Made by a program: the position numbers and the translations under genes
Part shown: one piece after another, positions 33,216 to 42,549 of the stretch
Numbering within the stretch: the first letter of the stretch is position 1
Layout of the letters: each line of letters opens with the position of its first letter
Notes under the pieces: model-generated
Told to the model about the DNA's origin: nothing
The model's database searches: none
Seen by the model: the letters and a program-made list of their open reading frames with translations, nothing else
Assembly (NCBI GenBank): GCA_025457915.1
Contig: JALOTL010000010.1
Coordinates: 55,824-119,823 of the forward strand
DNA length: 64,000 bases
Direction of reading: 5' to 3'
DNA from: Spirochaetota bacterium
Lineage (GTDB): Bacteria > Spirochaetota > UBA4802 > UBA5550

Positions 33216-34880
33216 ATGTACCTGGGAGTCGATGTAGGCGGAACACACACGGACGCCGTACTGCTTGACGAAAAGGGCGTCATTTCATCATACAAGGCCG
33301 TAACGGACCGCGGCAACCTGCTATCGTCCATGAGCGCGGCCATCGAGGAAGTGACTAAAAACGTAAAAAGATCCGAAATCGGCAATATTAACCTCAGCAC
33401 CACCCTTTCCACGAATGCAATAGTCGAAAACAAGCTCGAAGAGGTCGGGATCATTGTTTCGTCCGGTCCCGGCATACATCCGAAAAATTATTCGATAGGC
33501 AGCCACTTCAATATAATCCCGGGATCGATTGACCACAGGGGAAAGATCATCGCAGGACTCGACGAAAAACTTCTGAGGGACGCGGTCAGCGGCTCTGTCC
33601 AAAAGAAACTCAGGGTTTTCGCCGCAGTGACGAAATTTTCAACAAGAAACCCCGGGCAGGAAAACGAGATCGGGGATTCGCTTTCGGGCATCGCGGATTT
33701 CATAACCCTCGGCCACAGGATGTCGCCCCGGCTGAGCTTTCCCAGGAGGATCGCGACCTCCTATTACAATTCCGCCGTCTGGCGGATATACCGCGATTTC
33801 GCGGATTCCATTGAAAAAAGCCTCAAGGGTCTCGGGATCGGCGCGAGGATAAATATACTGAAGGCCGACGGCGGAACCATGCCTATTGCGTTATCGAGAA
33901 CGATACCGGTTGAATCCATACTGTCCGGTCCGGCGGCGAGCATACTCGGAATAATATCGCTCTGCGATATCAGCGAGGATTCCATAATACTCGATATAGG
34001 GGGCACCACTACCGATATCGCGATTTTCGCTTCTGGTTCTCCGCTTATCGAGAGGGACGGGATTGCGTTCGCAGGCCTTCCAACCCATGTAAGGGCCCTG
34101 AAAAACTCGTCCATAGGGATAGGTGGCGATTCGCTGATCACGGCTGCCGATGGAAAAATAACAGTCGGGCCGGAAAGGCGCGGCCCGGCCATGGCGGTCG
34201 GGGGGGATCGTCCCGCGCTTGTCGACGCGATGAACATTACGGGGAGCTCCGCGTACGGCAACGTTGAAAGGTCCAGGGCGGGCATTGAAAAAATCGCTGA
34301 AGCCGCGGGCCTTACGGCGGAAGGGGCGGCGGCGGCGGCCGAGGAATATGCCGTCGGAAGGATAAGGGAAGAGGCAGGGCAGATGCTCCGCAGGATAAAT
34401 GAAAAGCCAGTTTATACGATACATGAGATGATTGAAGGAATAGAGATAAAGCCGGCCAGGATTTTCGTGATGGGCGGACCGGCGGAGGCCTTCAGGGACA
34501 GGCTTGCCGCCGCGTTCGGAATTCCGGTGACCGTGCCTGAAAATTACGGCGTCGCAAACGCTATCGGCGCGGCACTCGCCAAGACCACTTTCGATATAGA
34601 GCTTTTCGCCGACACGAGCAGCGGCGTTTTGATCGTTCCGAATCTCGGCATAAAAAAACAGGCTCCCGGGGACTATACGGTTGAAAAGGCCGAAGAGGAC
34701 GCCAGGAACTACCTCGCCGGACACGTAAGGTCCTTGGGAGGGGAGGATTCCGGCGTGGAGGTGGTCGAATCGACTTCGTTCAGGATGGTCCAGGGCTTTT
34801 CCAGCGCCGGCCGCGACATAAGGGTGAAGTGCCAGATAAAGCCCGGCGTTGTGATGAAGATGCACGGGGGAGTGAAATGA
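33216..34880 (+). CDS. Hydantoinase/oxoprolinase (HyuA)-family ATPase-fold protein
   Basis: The 554-residue protein has the HyuA layout. An N-terminal ribonuclease-H-like lobe starts MYLGVDVGGTHTDAVLLDEK, with NINLSTTLSTNAIVE. The central lobe has ILKADGGTMP, SILSGPAASILG and SIILDIGGTTTDIAIF (about 262-277), which bind nucleotide phosphate in the actin-like fold. HyuA-type subunits use ATP to activate lactam or ketone substrates, usually with a HyuB partner. No HyuB is present; instead the gene overlaps a deacetylase-like gene by 4 bp. It is shorter than the 650-700 residues of most HyuA proteins. Substrate unknown. AAAGGA gives a good ribosome site. Confidence 0.88.
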   Translation: MYLGVDVGGTHTDAVLLDEKGVISSYKAVTDRGNLLSSMSAAIEEVTKNVKRSEIGNINLSTTLSTNAIVENKLEEVGIIVSSGPGIHPKNYSIGSHFNIIPGSIDHRGKIIAGLDEKLLRDAVSGSVQKKLRVFAAVTKFSTRNPGQENEIGDSLSGIADFITLGHRMSPRLSFPRRIATSYYNSAVWRIYRDFADSIEKSLKGLGIGARINILKADGGTMPIALSRTIPVESILSGPAASILGIISLCDISEDSIILDIGGTTTDIAIFASGSPLIERDGIAFAGLPTHVRALKNSSIGIGGDSLITAADGKITVGPERRGPAMAVGGDRPALVDAMNITGSSAYGNVERSRAGIEKIAEAAGLTAEGAAAAAEEYAVGRIREEAGQMLRRINEKPVYTIHEMIEGIEIKPARIFVMGGPAEAFRDRLAAAFGIPVTVPENYGVANAIGAALAKTTFDIELFADTSSGVLIVPNLGIKKQAPGDYTVEKAEEDARNYLAGHVRSLGGEDSGVEVVESTSFRMVQGFSSAGRDIRVKCQIKPGVVMKMHGGVK

Positions 34881-36187
34881 TAAAGGCTGGAAACAGAATG
34901 GGGCTTGTTTTTTTCCCGGCATTTGACTGGGCGATAGAGCCCACGCACCCTGAAAGGGAGGAACGGCTTCTCTACACCCAGGACCAGCTCCGCGAGGAGG
35001 GCATATTCGATGTGGAGGGGATTATAGAATTCAAACCGGACATGGCGTCCGAGGAAGATATAATGCGGACGCATTTCTGCTTTCCGGACGTGAAGAGCGT
35101 GACGACCGAATCGCACCTTATATCAGCCGGAGGGGCGATCAGGGCGGCCAGGGCCGTTCTGGACGGCGAGGTAGTGAGGGCCTTCGCCCTTGTCAGGCCC
35201 CCGGGCCACCATTCCATGAAGTGCGTGCACGGCAACAGGGGATTCTGCAACATAAACAACGAAGCGATAATGATAGAATACATAAGGGAGCACTACCCCA
35301 GGAAAAAAATCGCAATCGTGGACACGGACTGTCATCACGGCGACGGGACCCAGGACATATACTGGCATGACCCCGATATACTGTTCATATCGATCCACCA
35401 GGACGGGAGGACGCTGTACCCGGGATCCGGCCACGTGACGGAGCTCGGCGGTCCCAACGCCAGGGGGAAGACGATAAACATACCGCTGCCGCCGGAGACG
35501 TCCGACGACGGGTTTCTCTACGCGATAGATAAAATGGTCCTGCCGATACTCGAGCATTTCGGCCCGGAGTTTGTTGTAAACTCGGCCGGCCAGGACAATC
35601 ACTATTCGGACCCGATAACAAACATGAATTTTTCCGCCCGGGGTTACGCGATACTGAACGACCGGATAAAGCCTGACGTTGCCGTCCTTGAGGGCGGTTA
35701 TTCCATACAGGGCGCACTTCCGTATGTGAATCTCGGGATCGTCCTGGCGATGGCGGGTATGGACTACTCGTACGTGATGGAGCCTGATTTTGACGCCGAC
35801 GCCATACGTCAGGAAAAGGACGTGACAGAGTACATTAAAAGGCTCGCCGATACGGTTCTGCAGAATTATTTCAACCCGCCGCCGGACGGCCAGGCTCCGG
35901 ACCCGGGCGAGTTCATGATGAGGAAGAAACGGATATACTATGATACCGACGGCATACAGGAATCGCAGCTGGAGGCGGTGATGGTATGCGAAAGGTGCGC
36001 CGGTGTTTACGCGGTACAGTCCGTGTCTTCTGTAAACGAGCTTTCATACGGGATCGAGATACCCGTCGGCGCATGCGATACCTGCTACGATGAAGGCCTG
36101 AAGATTTACAACGCGGCCCGCAGTGAAAACAAATTTGCCACCATACAATTGATAAACCGCAGGGACAGGTCATACGTCAGGATGTGA
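34877..36187 (+). CDS. Histone-deacetylase-family amidohydrolase with C-terminal CxxC domain
   Basis: The ATG at 34877 overlaps the HyuA-like stop (ATGA) and gives 436 residues. The arginase-fold deacetylase motifs are present: RPPGHHSM (about 103), DTDCHHGDGTQDIY (about 136-149, zinc and catalytic histidines), SIHQDGRTLYPGSG and LEGGYS. These Zn enzymes remove acetyl from lysine, polyamines or other amines. From about residue 350 an extra region carries VCERCAGV and GACDTCYDE, two CxxC pairs suggesting a second, structural zinc. That tail is not part of the standard family. Coupling to a HyuA-like protein suggests a two-step amide-cleaving pathway, which is inference. A strong terminator follows. 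Confidence 0.9.
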   Translation: MIKAGNRMGLVFFPAFDWAIEPTHPEREERLLYTQDQLREEGIFDVEGIIEFKPDMASEEDIMRTHFCFPDVKSVTTESHLISAGGAIRAARAVLDGEVVRAFALVRPPGHHSMKCVHGNRGFCNINNEAIMIEYIREHYPRKKIAIVDTDCHHGDGTQDIYWHDPDILFISIHQDGRTLYPGSGHVTELGGPNARGKTINIPLPPETSDDGFLYAIDKMVLPILEHFGPEFVVNSAGQDNHYSDPITNMNFSARGYAILNDRIKPDVAVLEGGYSIQGALPYVNLGIVLAMAGMDYSYVMEPDFDADAIRQEKDVTEYIKRLADTVLQNYFNPPPDGQAPDPGEFMMRKKRIYYDTDGIQESQLEAVMVCERCAGVYAVQSVSSVNELSYGIEIPVGACDTCYDEGLKIYNAARSENKFATIQLINRRDRSYVRM

Positions 36188-36193
36188 CAAAAA

Positions 36194-36219
36194 AAAAGGA
36201 GCGCTTCCGCGCTCCTTTT
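36194..36219. terminator. Bidirectional intrinsic terminator between the deacetylase gene and glnN
   Basis: A stem of 11 bp (AAAAGGAGCGC with its complement) closes a TTCC loop, with A-runs on one side and T-runs on the other. It lies 7 bp after the plus-strand stop and 8 bp after the minus-strand stop, and serves both converging genes. Confidence 0.9.
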
Positions 36220-36226
36220 GAATCCG

Positions 36227-38395
36227 TCAGCTGATGAAGAGCATCTCCCAGAATTTCGGGATGGGCCAGAGGTCGTCCTCGATAAGCAGCTCAAGGCTGT
36301 CGGACATATCCCTCACCCCGGCCATTTTTTCTTTCAGGCTGTTGCAGTAATGCCCCGCTTTTTTAAGCTCGTCTTCAATATTTCCGGTCTTTTCGTATTC
36401 CTTTTCGATATCGGCCATTGCAGACATCAGTTTTCCGATCAGGCTGCTGATTTTCTTGAGATAAGCCATCTGCGTCGACAGGTCCGGAGAGTCCCCGGCA
36501 ACCTGGACCGCGCTCGCAATCGATTCCGCAATGCTTTTCTGATATTGCAACGCGGCGGGTATTACCTGCGTGGACACCATATTTTCCATGGACTTGATTT
36601 CTATGTCGAGGTCCTTGATGTACCTTTCAAGCCTTATGTGATACCTTGACTTCAGTTCGACCCTCGAGAGAACCCTGTACTTCTCGAAGAGAGCCAGCGC
36701 TTTCTCCGTCACGAGTGACGGAAGGGATTCCACCGTGTTTCTGTGGTTCGGCAGGCCTCTCTTTTCCGCTTCCTTATGCCATTCCTCGGAATAGTTGTTG
36801 CCGTTGAAGATGATCGGTTTGATCGAACTTATCTCGCTTTTGATTACGTCGAACACCGCCTGCTTGATGTCGCCGCCCCTGGACTTGATCATTTCGGCAA
36901 GCTCGTCAAGGCTCTCTGCGACAATGGTATTCAGGATTGTCGCGGAAAACGAAATCGACTGCGACGATCCGACCGCCCTGAATTCGAACTTGTTCCCGGT
37001 AAAAGCGAACGGGGAGGTCCTGTTTCTGTCGGTGTTGTCCTTGCTGACGGCCGGGAGCGAAGAGATCCCCAGGTCGATGATTGCGTTATCCGTTGCCTTC
37101 GTGACGATTCCCTTCTCGATATCATCGAGGATCTTGGTGAGCTGCTCCCCGAGGAAGGCCGATATTATCGCGGGTGGCGCCTCGTTTGCGCCGAGCCTGT
37201 GGTCGTTACCTGCCGATGCCACGGATGCCCTGAGTATGTCCGAATGCCTGTGGACCGCCCTGAGTGTCGCGATGAGGATCACCAGGAACTGGATGTTGTC
37301 GTGCGGGGTCTCGCCCGGGTTGAGCAGGTTGTTGCCCTCGTTGTCCGAAAGCGACCAGTTGAGGTGCTTGCCGGAACCGTTTATCCCGGCGAAGGGCTTT
37401 TCGGCGAGCAGGGCCGTAAGCCTGTGGTTCCTGGCGACGGATTTCAGGGTTTCCATCACAAGCTGGTTGTGGTCCACCGCTATATTGGCCTCTTCGAATA
37501 CCGGGGCTAATTCAAACTGGCTCGGCGCGACCTCGTTATGCCTGGTCTTGGCCGGAATGCCCAGCTTGAACAGTTCCTCCTCTGCATCATGCATGAAGGA
37601 CTGAATTCTTTCCTTGATCGCACCGAAGTACTGGTCTTCGAGCTCCTGCCCTTTTGCCGGTGGCGCCCCCAGGACGGCCCTTCCGGACAGCAGGAGGTCC
37701 TGCCTTTTAAAGAAATAATCCATGTCTATGAGGAAATATTCCTGTTCGGGCCCCAGGGTCGTGTATACTTTTTTCACGTTTTTATTCCCGAGAATTTTCA
37801 GCATGTTCACCGCGCTCCTGTTGATGGCGCTGATGGACCTGAGGAGCGGCGTTTTTTTGTCGAGCGCCTCGCCCGTGTATGATATGAATGCCGTTGGGAT
37901 GCAGAGGGTAGTGGCTATCCCGTTTCTTCTGATAAACACCGGGCTTGTCATGTCCCATGCGGTATAGCCCCTGGCTTCGAAAGTCGCCCTGATGCCGCCG
38001 CTGGGGAAGCTGGATGCGTCCGGTTCACCCTGTACAAGCTGCTTGCCCGTGAACCTTTCAATGACCTCGCCGTTTCCTATGGGCTCGATGAATGCATCGT
38101 GTTTCTCGGCGGTTATTCCAGTCATCGGCTGGAACCAGTGCGCGAAGTGGGTCGCGCCCTTTTCAATGGCCCATTCCTTGATCGCGTGCGCGACTATATT
38201 GGCGGTTTCTATGTCGAGTTTTCCATTGTCTTCTATAATACTGTTGATCTTCTTGAAAACATCCTTGGAGAGTTTTTCCTTCATGGCCTTGTGGTTGAAG
38301 GTGTCCTCGCCGAAATACGACGATACTGGTATGTCTTTTTCCTTGATGATGCTGTATTCCCTTTCTGATGCCAGCACGCGGCCCGTCTTTTTCAT
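36227..38395 (-). CDS. glnN: Glutamine synthetase type III
   Basis: GSIII makes glutamine from glutamate and ammonia and is about 700-730 residues long, against about 470 for GSI; this protein has 722. I start at ATG 38395 with GGAGG 4 nt upstream. The GSIII-specific N-terminus is followed by WFQPMTG and SSFPSGGIRATFEARGY, the catalytic-core PEQEYFLIDMDYF (about 218), RHNEVAPSQFELAPVFEEAN (about 285) and GINGSGKHLNWSLSDNEGNN (about 340). The C-terminal 150 residues form the long helical bundle typical of type III. No regulatory glnB or amtB is nearby. A short dyad about 140 bp upstream may be regulatory. Confidence 0.96.
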   Translation of the reverse strand: MKKTGRVLASEREYSIIKEKDIPVSSYFGEDTFNHKAMKEKLSKDVFKKINSIIEDNGKLDIETANIVAHAIKEWAIEKGATHFAHWFQPMTGITAEKHDAFIEPIGNGEVIERFTGKQLVQGEPDASSFPSGGIRATFEARGYTAWDMTSPVFIRRNGIATTLCIPTAFISYTGEALDKKTPLLRSISAINRSAVNMLKILGNKNVKKVYTTLGPEQEYFLIDMDYFFKRQDLLLSGRAVLGAPPAKGQELEDQYFGAIKERIQSFMHDAEEELFKLGIPAKTRHNEVAPSQFELAPVFEEANIAVDHNQLVMETLKSVARNHRLTALLAEKPFAGINGSGKHLNWSLSDNEGNNLLNPGETPHDNIQFLVILIATLRAVHRHSDILRASVASAGNDHRLGANEAPPAIISAFLGEQLTKILDDIEKGIVTKATDNAIIDLGISSLPAVSKDNTDRNRTSPFAFTGNKFEFRAVGSSQSISFSATILNTIVAESLDELAEMIKSRGGDIKQAVFDVIKSEISSIKPIIFNGNNYSEEWHKEAEKRGLPNHRNTVESLPSLVTEKALALFEKYRVLSRVELKSRYHIRLERYIKDLDIEIKSMENMVSTQVIPAALQYQKSIAESIASAVQVAGDSPDLSTQMAYLKKISSLIGKLMSAMADIEKEYEKTGNIEDELKKAGHYCNSLKEKMAGVRDMSDSLELLIEDDLWPIPKFWEMLFIS

Positions 38396-39113
38396 AAATC
38401 CTCCATTTATTGAGGCTTCCGCCTTGATTGATAAATATTTAAATTTCAGGGTTATCCTTAAACCGCTGTAAGCCATGCAGGCCGGTGTTTAAGAATATAC
38501 CGTTTCGTACATCGTTAAAGAAAATATTATATGATTGGCTGACAGTCAATTTTTATTTATCAAAATGTCAAGATGATTGCAGGGTATTTCGGCTAATTTA
38601 ACAAGGCTGTAACATTGAGGCCGCGTTGCACGAAACTTGATTCGTTTAACGGCTGTTAGGTGTAAATAGCCGGGTGATTTTCGTGGATAAGACCACGGGC
38701 TTTAGCACACCAAAAATTTACATCATTTTTACATGGAATATAAATCCCCTTTCATTCAGAAACAGTGGATTCGGGAGAGCCCCTTCAGCCGGGAATTTTC
38801 AGCATTCCCGCGCGGTTTCCGCGTTTTTTATTCTAAAAAAATTATATGATGCCCTTCATTTAACCTGTCATCAGCTTTACCCAAAATAATCGTTTGCGTG
38901 TATTATTTTTCGATATTGCCCGATGATAACATTTTTAATATCATCATGATATTGGAATTAATTAAAAGCCGCTTTAAATAATATGCGCGGTTTTCCATGG
39001 ATAGTTTGAAAATTCATAGATATAAAAATAACTTTACAAAAATATTAATATGAACATTCCTGTCTTCCCTGTCGGCGTTTGAATAATTATTCATTGAAAA
39101 ATCAGGGAATGTA
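38396..39113. other. Divergent intergenic region between glnN and rsmA
   Basis: This 718-bp region has no supported protein gene; a 71-codon frame at 38674-38889 runs through the candidate small RNA and has no ribosome site. It contains a dyad (ATTGGCTG-A-CAGTCAAT, 38534-38550) upstream of glnN and a promoter-hairpin-terminator unit (38717-38829). The last 200 bp before rsmA are very AT-rich. Confidence 0.5.
38717..38829 (+). ncRNA. Candidate small RNA with own promoter and terminator
   Basis: TTTACA (38717-38722) and TATAAA (38739-38744) are 16 bp apart, a good promoter pair. About 70 bp downstream the GC content rises sharply. A 7-bp hairpin (CGGGAAT-tttcagc-ATTCCCG) is followed at once by CGCGG-TTT-CCGCG and T6 (38824-38829), an intrinsic terminator. 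The predicted transcript is about 80 nt (from near 38751) with no ribosome site or open frame. No known RNA family is recognised, and the terminator could instead belong to an unseen longer transcript. Confidence 0.35.
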
Positions 39114-39962
39114 TTGAAAAAAAGCGATCTTGTTGAAATATCAAAAGCTTACGGACTTTCGCCGAATAAAAAGCTCGGGCAGAACTTTCTTGTTTCCGAT
39201 GAGTTTGCCGAAAGGATAATTGCGGCCTCTGAAATCCAGCGTTCCGACAGCGTCCTGGAAATAGGGCCGGGATTCGGCGCCCTCACTGAAAGGCTTGCCG
39301 TGGCGGCCGGCAGTGTGACCGCCGTGGAGATCGATTCCGGACTGGCTAGGTACTTGAAGGAAAAATTCCAGTCGTTCCAGAATGTTGAAATCGTGCACGG
39401 TGATTTTCTGAAGTACAGTCCCGCAGTCCGTTTTACAAGAATCGTGTCAAATCTTCCATATTATTGCTCCTCCGAGATTATTTTCAGGATAGCGGCCGAT
39501 TATGAAGGATGCGACGCCTTCCTGATGCTCCAGAAGGAAATGGCCCGGAGACTGGTTTCATCGCCAGGCACCCCGTCTTACGGCGCGCTGACCGTCACCG
39601 CCGGATTCTATTTCAAGGCGGAGCTGCTGTTCAATGTCGGGAAGGGGTCTTTTCATCCGTCGCCGGACGTGAATTCGTCTTTCATGGCTTTCAGAAGAAA
39701 GGTCCCCGCGTTTGCGGGAATTGAAGCCGTATTGTTCCATAAAATCGTGAAATCCGCATTCTGGGGCAGGAGGAAAACAATCCTGACATCGCTTTCCGAA
39801 TCCCCGCATATGGATGTCCCGAGGAACGATGTTTCGGAAGTCCTCGGGTCGTGCGGCATCGGCCATAAGCTGAGGGGGGAGGACCTGGGACTCGACGATT
39901 TCATCCGCCTGGCCGCGGCCTTCAAAAATCACGGGGGTAAACGGAACAATGGCGCGTCTTGA
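39114..39962 (+). CDS. rsmA: 16S rRNA dimethyladenosine transferase
   Basis: RsmA (KsgA) dimethylates two adjacent adenines near the 3' end of 16S rRNA during 30S assembly. The 282-residue protein starts at TTG 39114 behind AGGGAA. The hallmark KKLGQNFLVSD (about 19-29) is present, the AdoMet motif is VLEIGPGFGALTE (about 48-60), and the catalytic motif is VSNLPYYCSSE (about 111-121). A late FHPSPDVNSSF matches the C-terminal family consensus. Its end overlaps the radical SAM gene by 14 bp, so the two are translated together. Confidence 0.96.
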   Translation: MKKSDLVEISKAYGLSPNKKLGQNFLVSDEFAERIIAASEIQRSDSVLEIGPGFGALTERLAVAAGSVTAVEIDSGLARYLKEKFQSFQNVEIVHGDFLKYSPAVRFTRIVSNLPYYCSSEIIFRIAADYEGCDAFLMLQKEMARRLVSSPGTPSYGALTVTAGFYFKAELLFNVGKGSFHPSPDVNSSFMAFRRKVPAFAGIEAVLFHKIVKSAFWGRRKTILTSLSESPHMDVPRNDVSEVLGSCGIGHKLRGEDLGLDDFIRLAAAFKNHGGKRNNGAS

Positions 39963-42381
39963 CAGGTCCCTGATCGAAGCTCTCATTTCCGGCGTCCAGA
40001 GGCCCGGCAGGTATTCCGGCGGCGAGCTGAATTCTGTCGTCAGGGAAAATGCGGAGGTGAGGATCGCACTGTCCTATCCGGACGCGTACGAGGTCGGCAT
40101 GTCCAACAACGGGATGAAGATCCTGTACGAAATCGTAAACGGCATTGACTGGGCGGCGTGCGAAAGGGTTTTCGCCGTTTTCGGCGATTTTGAAAAAAGC
40201 CTGCGCGACAGCCGCACGCCTCTTTACACTCTCGAGACCCTGACGCCGCTCTGCGACCTGGACATGCTGGGATTCAATATCGGACACGAGATGCTTTACA
40301 CGAACGTGCTTCAGGTCCTCGACCTCGGCGGCATCGGACTCCTGGCGCGCGACAGGAAAGACGGCCCGATTATCATGGCGGGCGGCGAGGCTTTATCCAA
40401 TCCCGTTCCCGGCGCCCCTTTCTTCGATGCCATGCTTCTCGGCGACGGAGAGGACGCGATACTTGAAATCATTGAATCGATCAGGCTCTCGAAGCAGAAG
40501 GGTCTTTCCCGCGCCGAAGCGGTCGCGGGGCTGTCATCCATTGGAGGCGTATACGTGCCCGTATACGATGGCCGCGGCAGGATCGCCGGCCCCGGCGTTA
40601 AAATAAAAAGAAGGGTTTACCGCGGCTCCTCCCCGTCGGATCCATCAAGGCCGGTGATCCCGAGCATCAAAATCGCGCAGGAAAGGGCGGTCGCCGAGGT
40701 GTCAAGGGGCTGCGCAAACCTGTGCAGGTTCTGCCATGCCGGGTTTTACGACCTGCCGTACAGGGCCTTTGATCCGGACGCAGTCGCGGGGAGGATATTG
40801 GAGATCGTCGCCAATACCGGGTACGACGAGGTTACACTGTCGTCCCTCTCGATCAGCGATTATCCCGGACTCGCGTCGCTTCTCGAGAAACTGCTGCCGC
40901 CGCTGACCGAAGCGGGGGTATCGATTTCGCTTCCCTCCCTCAGGGTGGACCTTTCAGCGCTGCCGTTCATTGAAAGGATTTCCGGGATAAGAAGGTCATC
41001 TCTGACCTTCGCGGTCGAATCCGCGTCGTGCGATATAAGGAAAAGGGCGAACAAGAAGCTGGAGGAGGAGGAACTGCTTGAAATCGTCAGGCGTTCGGCC
41101 GAGAAGGGCTGGAGGCTCCTGAAGCTGTACTTCATGATCGGGCTGCCCGGGTGCGAAGATGCCGACGAGGCGGATGAAATTATTTCCCTCCTGAAAAAAG
41201 TGGCCCGTACCGCCGGGAGGGGCTGCGGCATAAACGTGACCGTGTCCCCGTTCGTTCCCAAGCCGCATACGCCTTTCGAGGGAGAGAGGCAGATGAGCAT
41301 TGAATACTTCAGGCATGCCGTTAAAAGAATAAAGGAGTCGGTACCGAGGTCCGTCAGCATAAAAAGCCATGATCCGGACGCATCGGTCCTGGAGGGCGTC
41401 ATATCGAGAGGCGATGACAGGCTTGCCGAAGTTATATTGAAGTGCTATGAAGATGGGTGCAGGTTCGACCTCTGGCAGGAGCATTTCAGGTTCCGCGTCT
41501 GGGAGAAGCGCCTGGATGAGGTGATACCCGAATGGAGAAGTCTTCAGGCCGCTCAGCCGTCCGCCGCCGGGTCCCCCTGGGATTTCGTGGAAACCGGTTT
41601 CGAGAGGATTATCGGCAGGGAGCGCGGGATGCGCTGCATCGGGAAAAAACCTGCCGTGAAGATAAAGGATTTCTCCGGCGGCGCGGAACTGGAATACGGG
41701 TCCGCCAGGAAGAGGTTCGAGGAAAAGTACGGCGTAACAGGGAAGATAAGGATAAGGCTGACGAAAACCGGGAGCGCCAGGTTCATGTCGCACATTGAAT
41801 TCATCGAGGTGGTCAAGAGGGCCCTCAGGATGGCCGGTGCGCCGTGTTCCTTCACCAGGGGATTCAACAAGAGGGAGAGGATCTCGGCCGGGTTCCCGCT
41901 GCCCCTGGGGCTTGAGAGCGAATCCGAGATCGTTGACGTCGACGTATTTGCGGAGATCGATCCCGGTCTGGCGGGCAGGATTAACGGAAAGCTTCCCCGG
42001 GGGATAGAAGTGACCGCTTTGCATTATTCAAACCGGGAATCCTCGCTGATGTCAGAAACCGGGGCGGTAGAGTACAGGATCGAGTGCGGCAATCCGGGCT
42101 TCGCCGCGGCGGTGATCCGCGGTCTTGAGTCCGGGATGGATTTCAAGAAACTGTCGAAAGGCCGAGAGAGGAATGTCCCTTTCGGCGAAGTCGTGTCCGG
42201 ATGGCGTGCGGAAGCGGGATCGGTCGTGATCGTTCTTTTTACCGGGACGGCCGGTTCTGTCAGGGCTGACAGCGTGGTTGAGCAGATTTCAGGGTCCGCC
42301 TTGTCCGGCGCAGCATCCTGCCGCATCGTCAAAACCGGCCAGTACAGGACCAGGGAAGGCATGATGGAGGAAATTGATTGA
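39949..42381 (+). CDS. Radical SAM protein fused to DUF2344 (TIGR03960/TIGR03936 type)
   Basis: The 810-residue protein has an N-terminal B12-binding-like region (about 20-200, IALSYPDAYEVGMSNNGMK, IIMAGGEAL). The radical SAM barrel (about 240-480) has the cluster motif SRGCANLCRFCHAGF (CxxxCxxC, about 251-263). A C-terminal DUF2344 domain (about 600-800) starts KIRIRLTKTGSARFMSHIEF. This fusion is widespread in anaerobes and some spirochaetes, but its substrate is not known to me. Overlap with rsmA suggests work on rRNA or ribosomes, though in other genomes the gene often lies next to RNase G and ribosomal protein genes. RNA modification is the best guess. Confidence 0.88.
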   Translation: MARLDRSLIEALISGVQRPGRYSGGELNSVVRENAEVRIALSYPDAYEVGMSNNGMKILYEIVNGIDWAACERVFAVFGDFEKSLRDSRTPLYTLETLTPLCDLDMLGFNIGHEMLYTNVLQVLDLGGIGLLARDRKDGPIIMAGGEALSNPVPGAPFFDAMLLGDGEDAILEIIESIRLSKQKGLSRAEAVAGLSSIGGVYVPVYDGRGRIAGPGVKIKRRVYRGSSPSDPSRPVIPSIKIAQERAVAEVSRGCANLCRFCHAGFYDLPYRAFDPDAVAGRILEIVANTGYDEVTLSSLSISDYPGLASLLEKLLPPLTEAGVSISLPSLRVDLSALPFIERISGIRRSSLTFAVESASCDIRKRANKKLEEEELLEIVRRSAEKGWRLLKLYFMIGLPGCEDADEADEIISLLKKVARTAGRGCGINVTVSPFVPKPHTPFEGERQMSIEYFRHAVKRIKESVPRSVSIKSHDPDASVLEGVISRGDDRLAEVILKCYEDGCRFDLWQEHFRFRVWEKRLDEVIPEWRSLQAAQPSAAGSPWDFVETGFERIIGRERGMRCIGKKPAVKIKDFSGGAELEYGSARKRFEEKYGVTGKIRIRLTKTGSARFMSHIEFIEVVKRALRMAGAPCSFTRGFNKRERISAGFPLPLGLESESEIVDVDVFAEIDPGLAGRINGKLPRGIEVTALHYSNRESSLMSETGAVEYRIECGNPGFAAAVIRGLESGMDFKKLSKGRERNVPFGEVVSGWRAEAGSVVIVLFTGTAGSVRADSVVEQISGSALSGAASCRIVKTGQYRTREGMMEEID

Positions 42382-42549
42382 TATGGGTGATCGTAAAAAA
42401 CTATCGCTTTTGATTCTACCATCAGGCGCAAGAAGTGATAAAACCGGTTTTTACGGTCGTCCGGATTTTAATCGATCATTACTCCTTATAAGCGGATTTT
42501 TTGCTTGAACTATACGCCGGAAGGATGTATTTTTGACATGGAGGAAGCC

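Noticed and set aside
38534..38550. Dyad ATTGGCTG-A-CAGTCAAT upstream of glnN
   Set aside because: Seven of eight pairs and a plausible place, but short; kept as a note in the intergenic entry, not as an operator.
38674..38889. 71-codon frame between glnN and rsmA
   Set aside because: It has no ribosome site and runs through a promoter and a terminator hairpin; noncoding is more likely.
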